This document shows, one piece after another, positions 53,001 through 60,512 of a stretch of 64,000 nt of DNA; the stretch's first letter is position 1, and every line of letters begins with the position of its first letter. Both the position numbers and the translations under genes were made by a program. Below the pieces are notes generated by a model. That model searched no databases and was not told where the DNA came from. It worked only from the letters and a program-made list of their open reading frames with translations. This DNA comes from Amycolatopsis xylanica. GTDB taxonomy: Bacteria > Actinomycetota > Actinomycetes > Mycobacteriales > Pseudonocardiaceae. Location of the stretch: contig NZ_FNON01000007.1 of assembly GCF_900107045.1 (NCBI RefSeq), positions 434,001 to 498,000 of the forward strand, given 5' to 3'.

Positions 53001-54445
53001 CGCTCGCCGGTGTAACTGCTGGTCAGCTCGACCGGTTGCGGGTCACGGCGCCAGTGCGGGGTCACATAGGCGACGAGCCGGTCCTGGTAGTGGCCGGGCA
53101 GTGGCCGCGCGACGACCACCGCCTGGCGGACCGCCGGATGCGACGCGAGCGTCATGGCGACACCCGAAGGCTCGACGCGGATCCCGTGAATCCGGGCCTG
53201 GTCGTCAAGCCTGCCGCGCAGCTCGAACCGGCCGTCGTCGCGCCAGCGCCCGACGTCACCGGTGCGGTACAGCAGCTTGCCCGCTTCGAACGGGTGCGGC
53301 ACGAACCGCTCGCGGGTGGCGTCGGGGTCGCCGAGATAGCCGTCCGCGAGCGCGGTGCCCGCGACGCAGACCTCGCCGAACCGGCCAGGCGGCAGTGGCC
53401 GTTCTTCGTCCAGCACCCAGAGCTGGGTGTTGGCGATCGGGGTGCCGACCGTGACGTCCTCACCCGGCCGGAGTGTCACGCCCGCGCACCAGACGCTCGT
53501 CTCGGCGGGCCCGTACTCGTTGACGAGGTCGACCCGCGGCAGCCGCGCGTAGTGCTCGGCGACCAGATCCGCGGGGACCGGCTCCCCGGAGACGACGACC
53601 TGGCGCAGCGACGGCGACGGATGCTCCACGGTGGGCAGCACGGAGCGATACAGCGACGGCGTGACCATGGTGTGCGTGACGGTCCCCGACCGCAGCACCT
53701 CGGCCAGCTCGCCGACGGCCCGCGCGGGATCGGCCGACAGCAGCCGCAGCGTGCCGCCCGACGCCAGTGTCCACCAGATGCCCGCGAAGCCGGTGTCCAC
53801 CGTCATCGGGGTGAGGAAAGCGAACTCCCCCACGGGGAAGGGGTACCGAAGCAACCGCGCCTGCGTCGAGTTCGCGATCGCGCGATGGCTGACCATCACC
53901 GCCTTCGGCCGCCCCGACCGGCCGGAAGTGTGCACGACATACGCGAGATCGTCCAGCGAAGGATCGGGGCACGGGGCGACAGACTCGTCGCCGGCGTGCA
54001 GCCATGGCTCGACGAAGCAAATCCGCCGGATCGCCGGGTCGATCTCGTGATCGAGCCTGGCCAGCCCCACCTGGTCGGTCAGCAGGAACGGCGCGCCGAA
54101 ACCGCCGAGCGCCTGCTCGAGCACGGCCACTGGCGCTTCTTCGGCCACCGGCACGTAGACGGCGCCGCGCGCGAACACGGCCGCCTGCGCGACCACCGCG
54201 GCGACCCCGCGCGGCAGCACGCACACCACCGGGCTGCCCCGGCCGACGCCGCGGGCACGCAGGCAGGACACGGCCCGGTCGACCTCGCCGATCAGCGCGC
54301 GGTAGGTGAGCTTCCGCTCGGGCGTGGAGAGCGCGACGGTGTCCGGACGCAGCCGGGCGGCCCGGCGCAGCAGCGCGGGCAGTGACAACGCGGGGAAGTC
54401 GACCGCGGTGTCGTTCCAGCGGCGCAGGTCGTCGAACTCGGGCAT
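50090..54445 (-). CDS. NRPS module with architecture A - methyltransferase - T - C
   Basis: This 1451-residue synthetase starts with an adenylation domain (1-about 460; HTSGRSGRPK near 172, YGPAE, YRTGDVGRW). An N-methyltransferase-type domain is inserted between motifs A8 and A10 (ELGCGTG near 510; A10 HGKVDH near 883). A carrier domain (LGGDSLL, Ser near 940) and a condensation domain with HHLVADGW (near 1135) follow. A by-eye specificity code begins D-T-A-V-V-S-E-V-W, not matched to a known amino acid; its first Asp indicates an alpha-amino acid. There is no thioesterase, so the terminal C domain probably releases the N-methyl aminoacyl group onto an alcohol or amine. ATG 54445 has GGAGGT 4 bp upstream. 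Confidence 0.93.
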   Translation of the reverse strand: MPEFDDLRRWNDTAVDFPALSLPALLRRAARLRPDTVALSTPERKLTYRALIGEVDRAVSCLRARGVGRGSPVVCVLPRGVAAVVAQAAVFARGAVYVPVAEEAPVAVLEQALGGFGAPFLLTDQVGLARLDHEIDPAIRRICFVEPWLHAGDESVAPCPDPSLDDLAYVVHTSGRSGRPKAVMVSHRAIANSTQARLLRYPFPVGEFAFLTPMTVDTGFAGIWWTLASGGTLRLLSADPARAVGELAEVLRSGTVTHTMVTPSLYRSVLPTVEHPSPSLRQVVVSGEPVPADLVAEHYARLPRVDLVNEYGPAETSVWCAGVTLRPGEDVTVGTPIANTQLWVLDEERPLPPGRFGEVCVAGTALADGYLGDPDATRERFVPHPFEAGKLLYRTGDVGRWRDDGRFELRGRLDDQARIHGIRVEPSGVAMTLASHPAVRQAVVVARPLPGHYQDRLVAYVTPHWRRDPQPVELTSSYTGERLPVSDRREWIDHSVGLACERPAGSVLELGCGTGLLLTRLARECTRYVGTDASADALDVLAARVSGMEQVELRCEDVRTALRDRFAEFDLVLCNSVPQYFPSPAFLTEVLEGAVRACRRGGRVILGDILDFGLREAFHASVVLAAADEDVPAQVLEQRLRQRLDLDPLLWVDARWFARAVASLGRFADVQVRPRRGRGRTEMTDFRFDVVLCLDTEPEVLELDDWWFWADDALDARALRKLLTASTSETVGVLGITNQRTAGACAVRDALAQPGFGEPDCRGLRWLAAEAERAAVHPEELAELAEELGWELRLSRAAGLADGALDAVFHRPGPAEWTVRWPNSGQVVPERCLSTDPLHRHVIADARERLVPELREYAAELLCAHERPAEYVVLAELPLTAHGKVDHAALPSPPGRRPELGTGYARPASPIEERVAEIFAELLGIDRVGRFDDFVELGGDSLLAVRAAVLIEAEFAVRLPIRIVFDLPTPQLLAGRLSVSPAEPAAVEAEAPDEDDRLPLTVPQLLLWGHDSLLGGDMVAGPDCALTISYRVHGPLNVPVLAEAVDELVNRHEALRTSLHLPGGQLENGYQRVGPARSGVLRVVDAERLDAAAVLRALQVDEPLDPGSGRVFAAELARVSDVEALFSLRIHHLVADGWSMALIERELTRLYEGIVTGRGPDLPTPPSYRAQVRHATTPSTRDPIDPADIAYWAWKVRGAKPVELVPSEYLEIPVEPPRTEVRSILVPPDEAEPFLRLARARRATLYTALYTVFASIIAADTADPDVRLLSVNAARRSADLERTVGLFLDAVFLREQVHAGLSFADLLTVHGRELHDALRHDSVPMLGLCRALPEMLDVFGRSQSVVFESLVPLTELRLTGCSVQRRDQYQEGFTGRVPQIPAHLAVATRQESSSLRLAALYDPGFVPKSYVDDLLRRMRAVVVACGRDGALAPGAVVKADHWLETLRMVRV

Positions 54446-54649
54446 CCGCACCTCCATGGCTCGCGTCTCTAGGTCGAGCGTATGGAGGATTTGCGCAGCG
54501 AAAATCCAGAGCGGACTGGCCGAAAGTGCATAGCGGACCCACAGGGGGTTGTGCGTGGTCACCCGTACGGCGCAACTCCGTCACCCTGAATGGCGGCCCG
54601 GGGCATGACGGCGAGGGGCAGTGACAGGGGTGTCCGGCACACTGGAGGG

Positions 54650-55453
54650 GTGAGCGACGCGAACTGGTTCGACGGTCTGGTGCCCTGGAACGAGCTCGCC
54701 GGCCTCGCCGCGGTGGGCCGGTCCCTGCTGCCCCAGGTGCCGACGAGCCCGGCATCGGCACTGCGGATGGCGAGTGAACGGCTGCTCGGGCGCCGGATCA
54801 GCACCAAGGTCGGCGACAACGACGTCGACCTGACCCTGACCGCGCTCGACTACCAGGCCGATTCGCTGCGGCTGGCCACCGGCAGGCTCGGCGACGTCCG
54901 CATCGTCGCCGAGGACATCACCTGGCCGGATACCCCGGTCAAGCGGCTGACGGTCGTCGCGGGCGATGTCCGCTTCCGGTCGCTGCCGACGCCGACGGTC
55001 AAGCCGGCGTCGGTCGAGATCCACATCCTCGTCGAGTCGCACGTGCTCCGCGAGCGGGTGGCCGAATTGAAGCCAGGCATCCAAGCGGAGCCAGGCGACG
55101 ACGGTTTGCTCGAGGTCCGCTGGGCCAAGCACCCGCGCTGGGGGCACGCCGAGCTGGAGCCGACCATCGGCGAAGAGGCGATCCTGCTCCAGCCGCGCGC
55201 GCTCCACGTGTTCGGCCTGACCTTGCACAAGCTGCCGCGGCGGTTCAAGCCGATCACGCTGCCGCTGCCCGAGCTGCCGCCGGGCATCCGGCTGACCGGG
55301 ATCGAGACCCGCAACGGCGACCTGATGCTGCACACCGTCGCCGACCAGTGGCCGGAGCGGCTTTCGAAGATCCCGCTGCCGGAGCTGGTCGGCTGGATGA
55401 CCACGGCGGCGTTGACGCTGACGCTCCCCCGGCTCACGCCGAAGAGCCGCTGA
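54650..55453 (+). CDS. DUF2993-like (LmeA-type) protein
   Basis: The roughly 267-residue protein has repeating amphipathic strands (VDLTLTALDYQADSLRL, VKRLTVVAGDVRFRS) typical of the DUF2993 lipid-binding fold, here without a visible signal peptide. The start is uncertain: GTG 54650 gives a compact N-terminus, but its GGAGGGG site is very close; in-frame ATGs at 54590 and 54605 lack a site. It diverges from the NRPS and its 3' end overlaps the convergent gene by 20 bp. Confidence 0.65.
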   Translation: MSDANWFDGLVPWNELAGLAAVGRSLLPQVPTSPASALRMASERLLGRRISTKVGDNDVDLTLTALDYQADSLRLATGRLGDVRIVAEDITWPDTPVKRLTVVAGDVRFRSLPTPTVKPASVEIHILVESHVLRERVAELKPGIQAEPGDDGLLEVRWAKHPRWGHAELEPTIGEEAILLQPRALHVFGLTLHKLPRRFKPITLPLPELPPGIRLTGIETRNGDLMLHTVADQWPERLSKIPLPELVGWMTTAALTLTLPRLTPKSR

Positions 55454-55844
55454 CGCATTCGATCGTGCGGACCAGCCCGGTCCACGCGGTCATCGTGAGC
55501 ACCGTGACGCCGATGACCCCGTGTGCCGGGGCGGGTGATGGCTGCCAAGTGGTCTGTAAGAGGCCGTCCTCCTCGACCGGCGCCGACCAGCCCTCATAGC
55601 CCAAACGCCCGGCGAGCTCCGCGAGGAACTCTTCGGGCGTGCTTTCGCTGATTTCGGTCAGGTCGAACCCGACCCGGGTCACGTCTTCGCTCGCGGCGGT
55701 CACGAGCACCTGGTCCGCCCCGCCCAGCAGGCCGGCCAGCCTGCTCGTCTCGGCGCGGACGACGTCCTCGTCGCGGCTCGCGACGAGGACCCAGACCTCG
55801 GCCCACGCGTTCTTCAGTTCCCGCTCGAACCCGGCTTCCGCCAT
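55434..55844 (-). CDS. hypothetical protein, possible membrane-adjacent small alpha/beta protein
   Basis: The 136-residue product from ATG 55844 has an alpha/beta N-terminal half (VWVLVASRDEDVVRAE, VLVTAASED) and a hydrophobic stretch near the C-terminus (VIGVTVLTMTAWTGLV), possibly one membrane helix. In-frame ATGs at 55877 and 55934 lack ribosome sites. No family is recognised. Confidence 0.6.
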   Translation of the reverse strand: MAEAGFERELKNAWAEVWVLVASRDEDVVRAETSRLAGLLGGADQVLVTAASEDVTRVGFDLTEISESTPEEFLAELAGRLGYEGWSAPVEEDGLLQTTWQPSPAPAHGVIGVTVLTMTAWTGLVRTIECVSGSSA

Positions 55845-55938
55845 TCGCTGCGGCCCCTTGCACCCTCCGGCGACCATCGCCGAACGTTTCAGGATATGGG
55901 GTCGGGGGTGGTTCGCACCACCCCCGACCTTCACTCCG

Positions 55939-58158
55939 CTACGGGTAGCTGACCACGTTGACCGGTCTCGTGTCCGGCGGGGTCACCGCGCCGGTGTCGT
56001 TGATGACGTGGCTGATCGTTCCCTTGTTGCCCAGTGAAACCGTGAGCAGGTCGTGGAAACGGACGCCGGACCGGTTCGGGGCCTCGTACGAGTGGTAGAG
56101 GTTGACCGACGGGTTGGAGTTGAAGAAGCAGTAGCTGCCCATCCCCCACGCCTCGTGCGAGGTCACGGCGTCGCCGACCTTGTAGGCCGCGTAACCGTTG
56201 CGGCCGCTGGGATCCTTCCAGGAGGCCTGGTTCGGGACGTCGTAAGGGATTTCGTTCTGGTAGAAGTACGTCTTGCCGCCGTTGCCGTTCCACACGGTCT
56301 GGTACTTCTGGTAGTGCTCGACGAACAACCCGTAGAACGTGACGTTGGTGCCGTTGACCACCAGTCCGGTGTCGGCCGTGTTGTCGTACCAGCCGACGGG
56401 GACCCCGTCGGCACCGTGGTCGGCCCGCCAGATCCAGCTGTGGTCGCCGATGACGTTGTTGCTGTTGATCACGAGGCTGGTCGTCGCCTTGGCCACCGTC
56501 GCGCCGCCGATGCGGAAGAACACGTCGTGCAGCGAGGTCGGGTTGGCCGAATGATCGGCCGACGAACCCGCAGGGCCCACCTGCATCAGGGTCTGCGAGT
56601 TGGTCGTGCCCGCGTCGATCAGCACGCCCGCCACCTTCACACCGTCCACATCGGCCACGGACATCGCCGTCACGCCGTTGTCCGGGATGACCGTCGCCAG
56701 GCCGAGGCCGAGCACCACGGTGTCCGGCCTGGTGATCCGGATGGTGTCGTTGACGTGGTAGACGCCCGGGGTGAACAGCAGGTTCTTGCCCGACGCCAGC
56801 GCCGCGTTGATGGTCGCGGCCGACATGCCCGGCTTCGCGATGAAGAACTGGTCGATCGGCAGCGACGAGCCCGGCGCGGTTCCATTGGCCCACGTGGTGC
56901 CCGAGGCGTTCGTCTTCAGCGACGGCACGAAGACCTTGTACGCGCCGGCGTTGTCGACGTAGAGGAACGGCTTCTCGCGGATGACCGGCGCCTGGCCGAC
57001 CGTGGTGTACGGCGGGTTCGGGAAGGTGTTGCCCGGCGCGCCGTTGACCCCGACGAAGACCATGTTCCAGTTCGAGCCGGCCCAGCTGCCGATCTGCGAG
57101 TTACGCGTGATCCATTGCTGCTGCGAGCCGGAGCGCACCTGGCCGTCGATCTTGACGTCGGACATCCAGCCACCGCTGGCCCAGCCGCCGTCGTCGAGGA
57201 TCAGGTTGCCGCGCACGTGCATGCGACGGTACGGCGCGGCCTGTGAGACGGCCCAGCGGTCCGAGCCGCCGTTCGGGGTGACCGAAAGGTTTTCCGCGCC
57301 ACGCCAGAAGTTCTGCGTCGCGTTCTGCGGCGGGAACCAGTCGGCTTCGACGTGCACCGCGCCGTTGATGTTCACCGCGTCCGGTGTCAGGCCGAGGCCG
57401 AGCACCTGCGTGTAGAAGCCGACGTTGACATCGACGTTGTACGAGCCAGGCTTGAACAGCAGCGCGTACCGGTTGGAACCGAACTGGTTGCGCTCCTGCT
57501 GGCCGAAGACGTTGTTGAGCTTGCCCTGGATGCTGGCGCTCGACATCGACGGGTCGAAGGTGAGCACGTTCGGGCCGAGGTCGGGCTGGTCGGGGTTCGG
57601 CGGCGTGGTGCCTGCCGGGTCGAGCCGGAACGACTGCGCGCCGGTGCCGTTGCAGGTGTACTGCTGCAACTGGACGCTGTCCGCGGTGGACGCGCCGGGC
57701 ACGTCGAGGCACTTGCCGCTGTTGCGGTTCACGAAGTGGTACGTCCCACCGGACTCCTCCACCGCCTGCCACTGCTGGTTGTTCCCGCCACCATAGGCCC
57801 ACAGCTGGACTTTGGCGCTGTCGGCGGCGGAAACGTCGGTGACGTCCCAGCTTTGCGCGAGGTCCAGACCACTGTTCACGCGGAAGTAGCCGCCGCCCGC
57901 GGCGTCGAAGGTCCACTGCTGCGCGGCACTGGAGTTACAGGTGAACTGCTGCACGGCGGTCGCGTTGGCCGCGACGGCGCCGCGTGCGTCGACGCATTTG
58001 CCGCTGCCCAGCCCGGTCACCGTGTACGCGCCGCCCGGTGTGATGGCGGCCTGCGCGGCCGGCGCCGAGACCAGCGTGGCGGTTCCAGCCGCGAGCATGG
58101 CCGCCGCCCAGAGCGCCGTTCTCCTTCGAGAGCGGGAAAAACCTTGTATGCCGAACAC
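55939..58158 (-). CDS. secreted ricin-type lectin plus parallel beta-helix protein
   Basis: The 739-residue precursor starts at GTG 58158 (GAGGAGG 5 bp upstream) with a signal peptide ending in AQAA (about 37). Residues 40-190 form an R-type (CBM13) lectin with QxW repeats (QQW, QQWQ) and paired Cys. Residues 195-739 look like a right-handed beta-helix of the pectin-lyase/GH55-like type (FTPGVYHVNDTIRITRPDT, VINSNNVIGDHSWIWRADHG). Such proteins bind and may cleave polysaccharides; the substrate is not evident. It lies in a region rich in chitinase genes. Confidence 0.88.
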   Translation of the reverse strand: MFGIQGFSRSRRRTALWAAAMLAAGTATLVSAPAAQAAITPGGAYTVTGLGSGKCVDARGAVAANATAVQQFTCNSSAAQQWTFDAAGGGYFRVNSGLDLAQSWDVTDVSAADSAKVQLWAYGGGNNQQWQAVEESGGTYHFVNRNSGKCLDVPGASTADSVQLQQYTCNGTGAQSFRLDPAGTTPPNPDQPDLGPNVLTFDPSMSSASIQGKLNNVFGQQERNQFGSNRYALLFKPGSYNVDVNVGFYTQVLGLGLTPDAVNINGAVHVEADWFPPQNATQNFWRGAENLSVTPNGGSDRWAVSQAAPYRRMHVRGNLILDDGGWASGGWMSDVKIDGQVRSGSQQQWITRNSQIGSWAGSNWNMVFVGVNGAPGNTFPNPPYTTVGQAPVIREKPFLYVDNAGAYKVFVPSLKTNASGTTWANGTAPGSSLPIDQFFIAKPGMSAATINAALASGKNLLFTPGVYHVNDTIRITRPDTVVLGLGLATVIPDNGVTAMSVADVDGVKVAGVLIDAGTTNSQTLMQVGPAGSSADHSANPTSLHDVFFRIGGATVAKATTSLVINSNNVIGDHSWIWRADHGADGVPVGWYDNTADTGLVVNGTNVTFYGLFVEHYQKYQTVWNGNGGKTYFYQNEIPYDVPNQASWKDPSGRNGYAAYKVGDAVTSHEAWGMGSYCFFNSNPSVNLYHSYEAPNRSGVRFHDLLTVSLGNKGTISHVINDTGAVTPPDTRPVNVVSYP

Positions 58159-58197
58159 AAGACCTCCTCAGCGCCGTGCGTCATCGCACTCGCGAGG

Positions 58198-58227
58198 ATG
58201 TTAGGGCCGTCACAATCGGAAGGTCAA
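58198..58227 (-). promoter_or_regulatory. promoter of the ricin-lectin/beta-helix gene
   Basis: On the minus strand TTGACC (58227-58222) and TAACAT (58203-58198) are separated by 18 bp in an AT-rich pocket. They give a short leader before GTG 58158. Confidence 0.55.
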
Positions 58228-58331
58228 TATACAACTAAAAATAAGTCATGAAAGAGGATCATCGAGCTGCGGGAATCCGCCGTCCCCGCGCCGGAACCCC
58301 GGCGCGGGCAGCCTGATCCGAGGAGCCGCGG

Positions 58332-58424
58332 ATGCGCGCCCGTCCCCTATTCGCACTACTGGCGTCATTACTGACCGTCGCCACGCTCGCTCCGACGGCG
58401 CCGGTCAGTGCCACCGAGGAATGA
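58332..58424 (+). pseudogene. 30-codon ORF that is only a signal peptide
   Basis: ATG 58332 has AGGAG 6 bp upstream and encodes a textbook Sec signal peptide (RAR, Leu/Ala core, VSA cleavage site near residue 27) followed by three residues and TGA. It looks like the head of a secreted protein whose body was deleted. A secreted or membrane-inserted short peptide is the alternative. Confidence 0.4.
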
Positions 58425-58476
58425 TCGACTCAGTGAACGTCGGAGAGTAGCCGGGGAACACACGTTTGAGTGACGT

Positions 58477-58500
58477 CATGCCGGGGAATTTCCCGGCATG
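58477..58500 (+). promoter_or_regulatory. 24-bp dyad covering a start codon
   Basis: Arms of 9 bp (58477-58485 and 58492-58500) with a 6-nt centre end exactly on ATG 58498-58500. The left arm overlaps TGACGTCA (58471-58478), a second palindrome. It could be a repressor site or an RNA hairpin hiding the start codon. Confidence 0.45.
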
Positions 58501-58794
58501 ACCACTTGGCGAAGTCACAGAAGCAGCCGCACGACCGCCGCCCGGGTGATCACCGGGATCGGCGCGCTCTTCGCGGTCATCGAAGTCGTCTACATCCTGA
58601 TGATCATCGCGGGCGCGAACGCGGGCAACGCGTTCTACGGATTCATCCGCGCGCTGGCCGTTCCGCTCGCGCTGTTCTTCCCCGGCCTGTTCCCGGTGTC
58701 CAATCCTGACATCGCGGCCATCCTCGACTACGGTCTGCCAGCGGTGTTCTGGCTGGCCGTGACCGGTTTCATCGCGCGCATGCTCGGTCGCTGA
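58498..58794 (+). CDS. small membrane protein
   Basis: The 98-residue protein has an Arg-rich N-terminus and two to three hydrophobic segments (about 18-41, 49-64, 72-94). No family is recognised, though the spacing recalls short YggT-like proteins. No clear ribosome site is seen because the region before ATG 58498 is the dyad. Confidence 0.65.
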   Translation: MTTWRSHRSSRTTAARVITGIGALFAVIEVVYILMIIAGANAGNAFYGFIRALAVPLALFFPGLFPVSNPDIAAILDYGLPAVFWLAVTGFIARMLGR

Positions 58795-58819
58795 TAGCGG
58801 TACTTTTGGTGCTTGATCA

Positions 58820-58829
58820 GGTCTAGACC
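58820..58829. promoter_or_regulatory. DasR-type site (dre core)
   Basis: GGTCTAGACC is a perfect 10-bp palindrome and equals the core of the DasR-responsive element (ACTGGTCTAGACCACT) that controls chitin and N-acetylglucosamine genes. The flanks match less well. It is 68 bp before the regulator start at 58897 and near a chitinase cluster. Confidence 0.55.
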
Positions 58830-58852
58830 TTCGGTGACGATGTCTACTCACA

Positions 58853-58876
58853 GGCTGTTCAGCCCGCTGAACAGCC
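58853..58876. repeat. inverted repeat before the TrmB/LuxR regulator
   Basis: Perfect 10-bp arms (58853-58862 and 58867-58876) with a 4-bp centre lie within a wider repeat (CTTGATCAGG at 58812-58821, CCTGATCAAG at 58877-58886). It ends 21 bp before ATG 58897 and may be an autoregulatory operator or leader hairpin. Confidence 0.5.
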
Positions 58877-58896
58877 CCTGATCAAGGAGAGTGGAC

Positions 58897-59850
58897 ATGA
58901 CGCTGGACAGTCTCGGCGTCAATACCACCGAGCAACGGGTCTACGAGGTGCTGCTGCGCCACCCCGATGTCACGCTGGCGCAGCTCACCGAGCTGACCCG
59001 GATGACGGCGGAGCGGCTGCGCAGCCTGGTGAACTCACTGGCGGACAAGGGAATGCTGAGCCGCACCCCCGGCAGGCCGACCAGGCTCGTCGCCGCCCCG
59101 CCCGACATCGCGGTGGAGATACTGGCCTTGCGCAGGCGCGAGGAGATCGAGCGCGCGAGGCTCGCCGGGGCCGCGCTCGGCGCGCGGTTCCGCACCGAAG
59201 GCGGCCCCGTGCTGCAGGTGGTGCGCGGACGCGAAGCGATCGCCCACCGCTTCCGCCAGCTCCAGCAGGTCGCGAAGCAAGAGGTGCTGATCCTCGACAA
59301 GCCGCCGTACGTCGTCGAGCCCGACGAAGCGCAGGACAAGCTGCAGCGCGACGTCCAGGCACGTGGCGTCCGCTACCGGACGATTTATGACCACAGCACC
59401 CTTGACCAGCCTGAACGTCTCGATTCCTTGCGCAGGCTGACATCCTGCGGCGAGCAGGCGCGAGCGATGACCGGGGTGCCGACCAAGTTGGTGATTGCCG
59501 ACCGTCGGCTCGGTCTTGTTCCTTATGAACTCCCCAGCGACCACCAAGCGGTGCTGCTGCGGCCGTCGGCCGTGCTCACCGGCCTGGTGACACTTTTCGA
59601 CCAGCTCTGGGACCGGGCCAGCCCGCTCTGGCCGGACAGCGCGACCGGCGCGCAGATCGGCGCCGACGACCAGCAGCTGCTGGCGCTGCTCGCGGCGGGC
59701 CTGACCGACCAGGCCATCGCCCGCAAGCTGGGCGTCGCGCAGCGGACCGTGGAACGCCGCGTGCGCCGCGTCATGGACTCGCTCGGCGCCCGCACGCGCT
59801 TCCAGGCGGGCCTCCAGGCGGCCATCCGCGGGCTGCTGGGACCTCCCTGA
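58897..59850 (+). CDS. TrmB-like N-terminal / LuxR C-terminal transcriptional regulator
   Basis: This 317-residue regulator has an N-terminal winged helix of TrmB type (about 8-60, LAQLTELTRMTAERLRSLV), a middle domain and a C-terminal LuxR HTH (about 255-290, LAAGLTDQAIARKLGVAQRTVERRV). The middle domain resembles the phospholipase-D-like sensor fold found in TrmB sugar-binding regulators. ATG 58897 lies 6-8 bp after AAGGAG. The upstream dre-like site and inverted repeat suggest control by DasR and possibly itself. Confidence 0.85.
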   Translation: MTLDSLGVNTTEQRVYEVLLRHPDVTLAQLTELTRMTAERLRSLVNSLADKGMLSRTPGRPTRLVAAPPDIAVEILALRRREEIERARLAGAALGARFRTEGGPVLQVVRGREAIAHRFRQLQQVAKQEVLILDKPPYVVEPDEAQDKLQRDVQARGVRYRTIYDHSTLDQPERLDSLRRLTSCGEQARAMTGVPTKLVIADRRLGLVPYELPSDHQAVLLRPSAVLTGLVTLFDQLWDRASPLWPDSATGAQIGADDQQLLALLAAGLTDQAIARKLGVAQRTVERRVRRVMDSLGARTRFQAGLQAAIRGLLGPP

Positions 59851-59967
59851 GCGGGAACCCCTAGTCATTCAGGGGGTGCACCCTGTGAACAGGGGCTTCC
59901 GTTGATCGTCCATGCGGCGTCACGATCGAGGACGACGCGATGAGGCGACGGCGGAAGGACAGGTCAC

Positions 59968-60456
59968 ATGAAGGTCGGCGATCGCTGCGCACTGCTTCAC
60001 GAACTGCGGATCGGCCAGGGCCGGGAGCTGCTCGTCTCGGTGCCGCCCGGGCTGCAGGGCGCGATCGAGAACGTGGCCACCCGGGAAGGCGACCTGGAGC
60101 TGGCCGAGCGGGGTGTGGCGAGCGCCATCGCGGTGTACGACCAGGCGAGAGCGGCCGTTTCGGAGCAGCTTTACGACTTCCAGGCGACGCACGCGATCCC
60201 AGGCCTGGACGTCGAGCTAACGCTTAAGAAGGCCGAGACCGAGAGCACCAACGAACTGCGCAGGCACATTCTCAAGGTCGCCGGCCCGAACCACGAATGC
60301 GTGGTGAGCAAAGGGCTACTGCGGCTGAATTTCATCCGCTCCCGCGTGCGGGACGCCGAGGCGAAGCTCGCCCAGGTCCGCGCGGCGCAGCCGATCTACC
60401 GGGTCCGCCTCGACAACGGCATGGTCATCGAGGCGGCCGCGGATCACTGGTCGTAA
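59968..60456 (+). CDS. hypothetical coiled-coil protein
   Basis: The 162-residue protein is mostly helical with charged heptads (about 35-75 and 110-145), suggesting a coiled coil. ATG 59968 follows GGAAGGAC. I do not recognise a family. It is followed by a strong terminator. Confidence 0.65.
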   Translation: MKVGDRCALLHELRIGQGRELLVSVPPGLQGAIENVATREGDLELAERGVASAIAVYDQARAAVSEQLYDFQATHAIPGLDVELTLKKAETESTNELRRHILKVAGPNHECVVSKGLLRLNFIRSRVRDAEAKLAQVRAAQPIYRVRLDNGMVIEAAADHWS

Positions 60457-60461
60457 GGGAT

Positions 60462-60500
60462 TTAGCGGGCTTTATCCCGGACCGGGATAAAGCCCGCTAA
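60462..60500. terminator. perfect 19-bp hairpin terminator of the GGGATAAAGC family
   Basis: Arms 60462-60480 and 60482-60500 are perfectly complementary. The hairpin lies between convergent genes, 13 bp before the chitinase stop on the minus strand. It shares its core with the repeat at 7871-7929. Confidence 0.85.
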
Positions 60501-60512
60501 CTCACGTTCTCC

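Larger units (their letters stand above)
58159..58497. other. intergenic stretch with promoter, signal-peptide ORF and dyad
   Basis: This stretch of about 340 bp holds the minus-strand promoter of the lectin gene (58198-58227), a short 30-codon ORF with a signal peptide (58332-58424) and the dyad at 58477-58500. Nothing else is seen. Confidence 0.6.

Noticed and set aside
54487..54507. GGATTT/AAATCC repeat upstream of the NRPS
   Set aside because: The 6-bp arms with a 9-bp gap are too short to call an operator without further copies.
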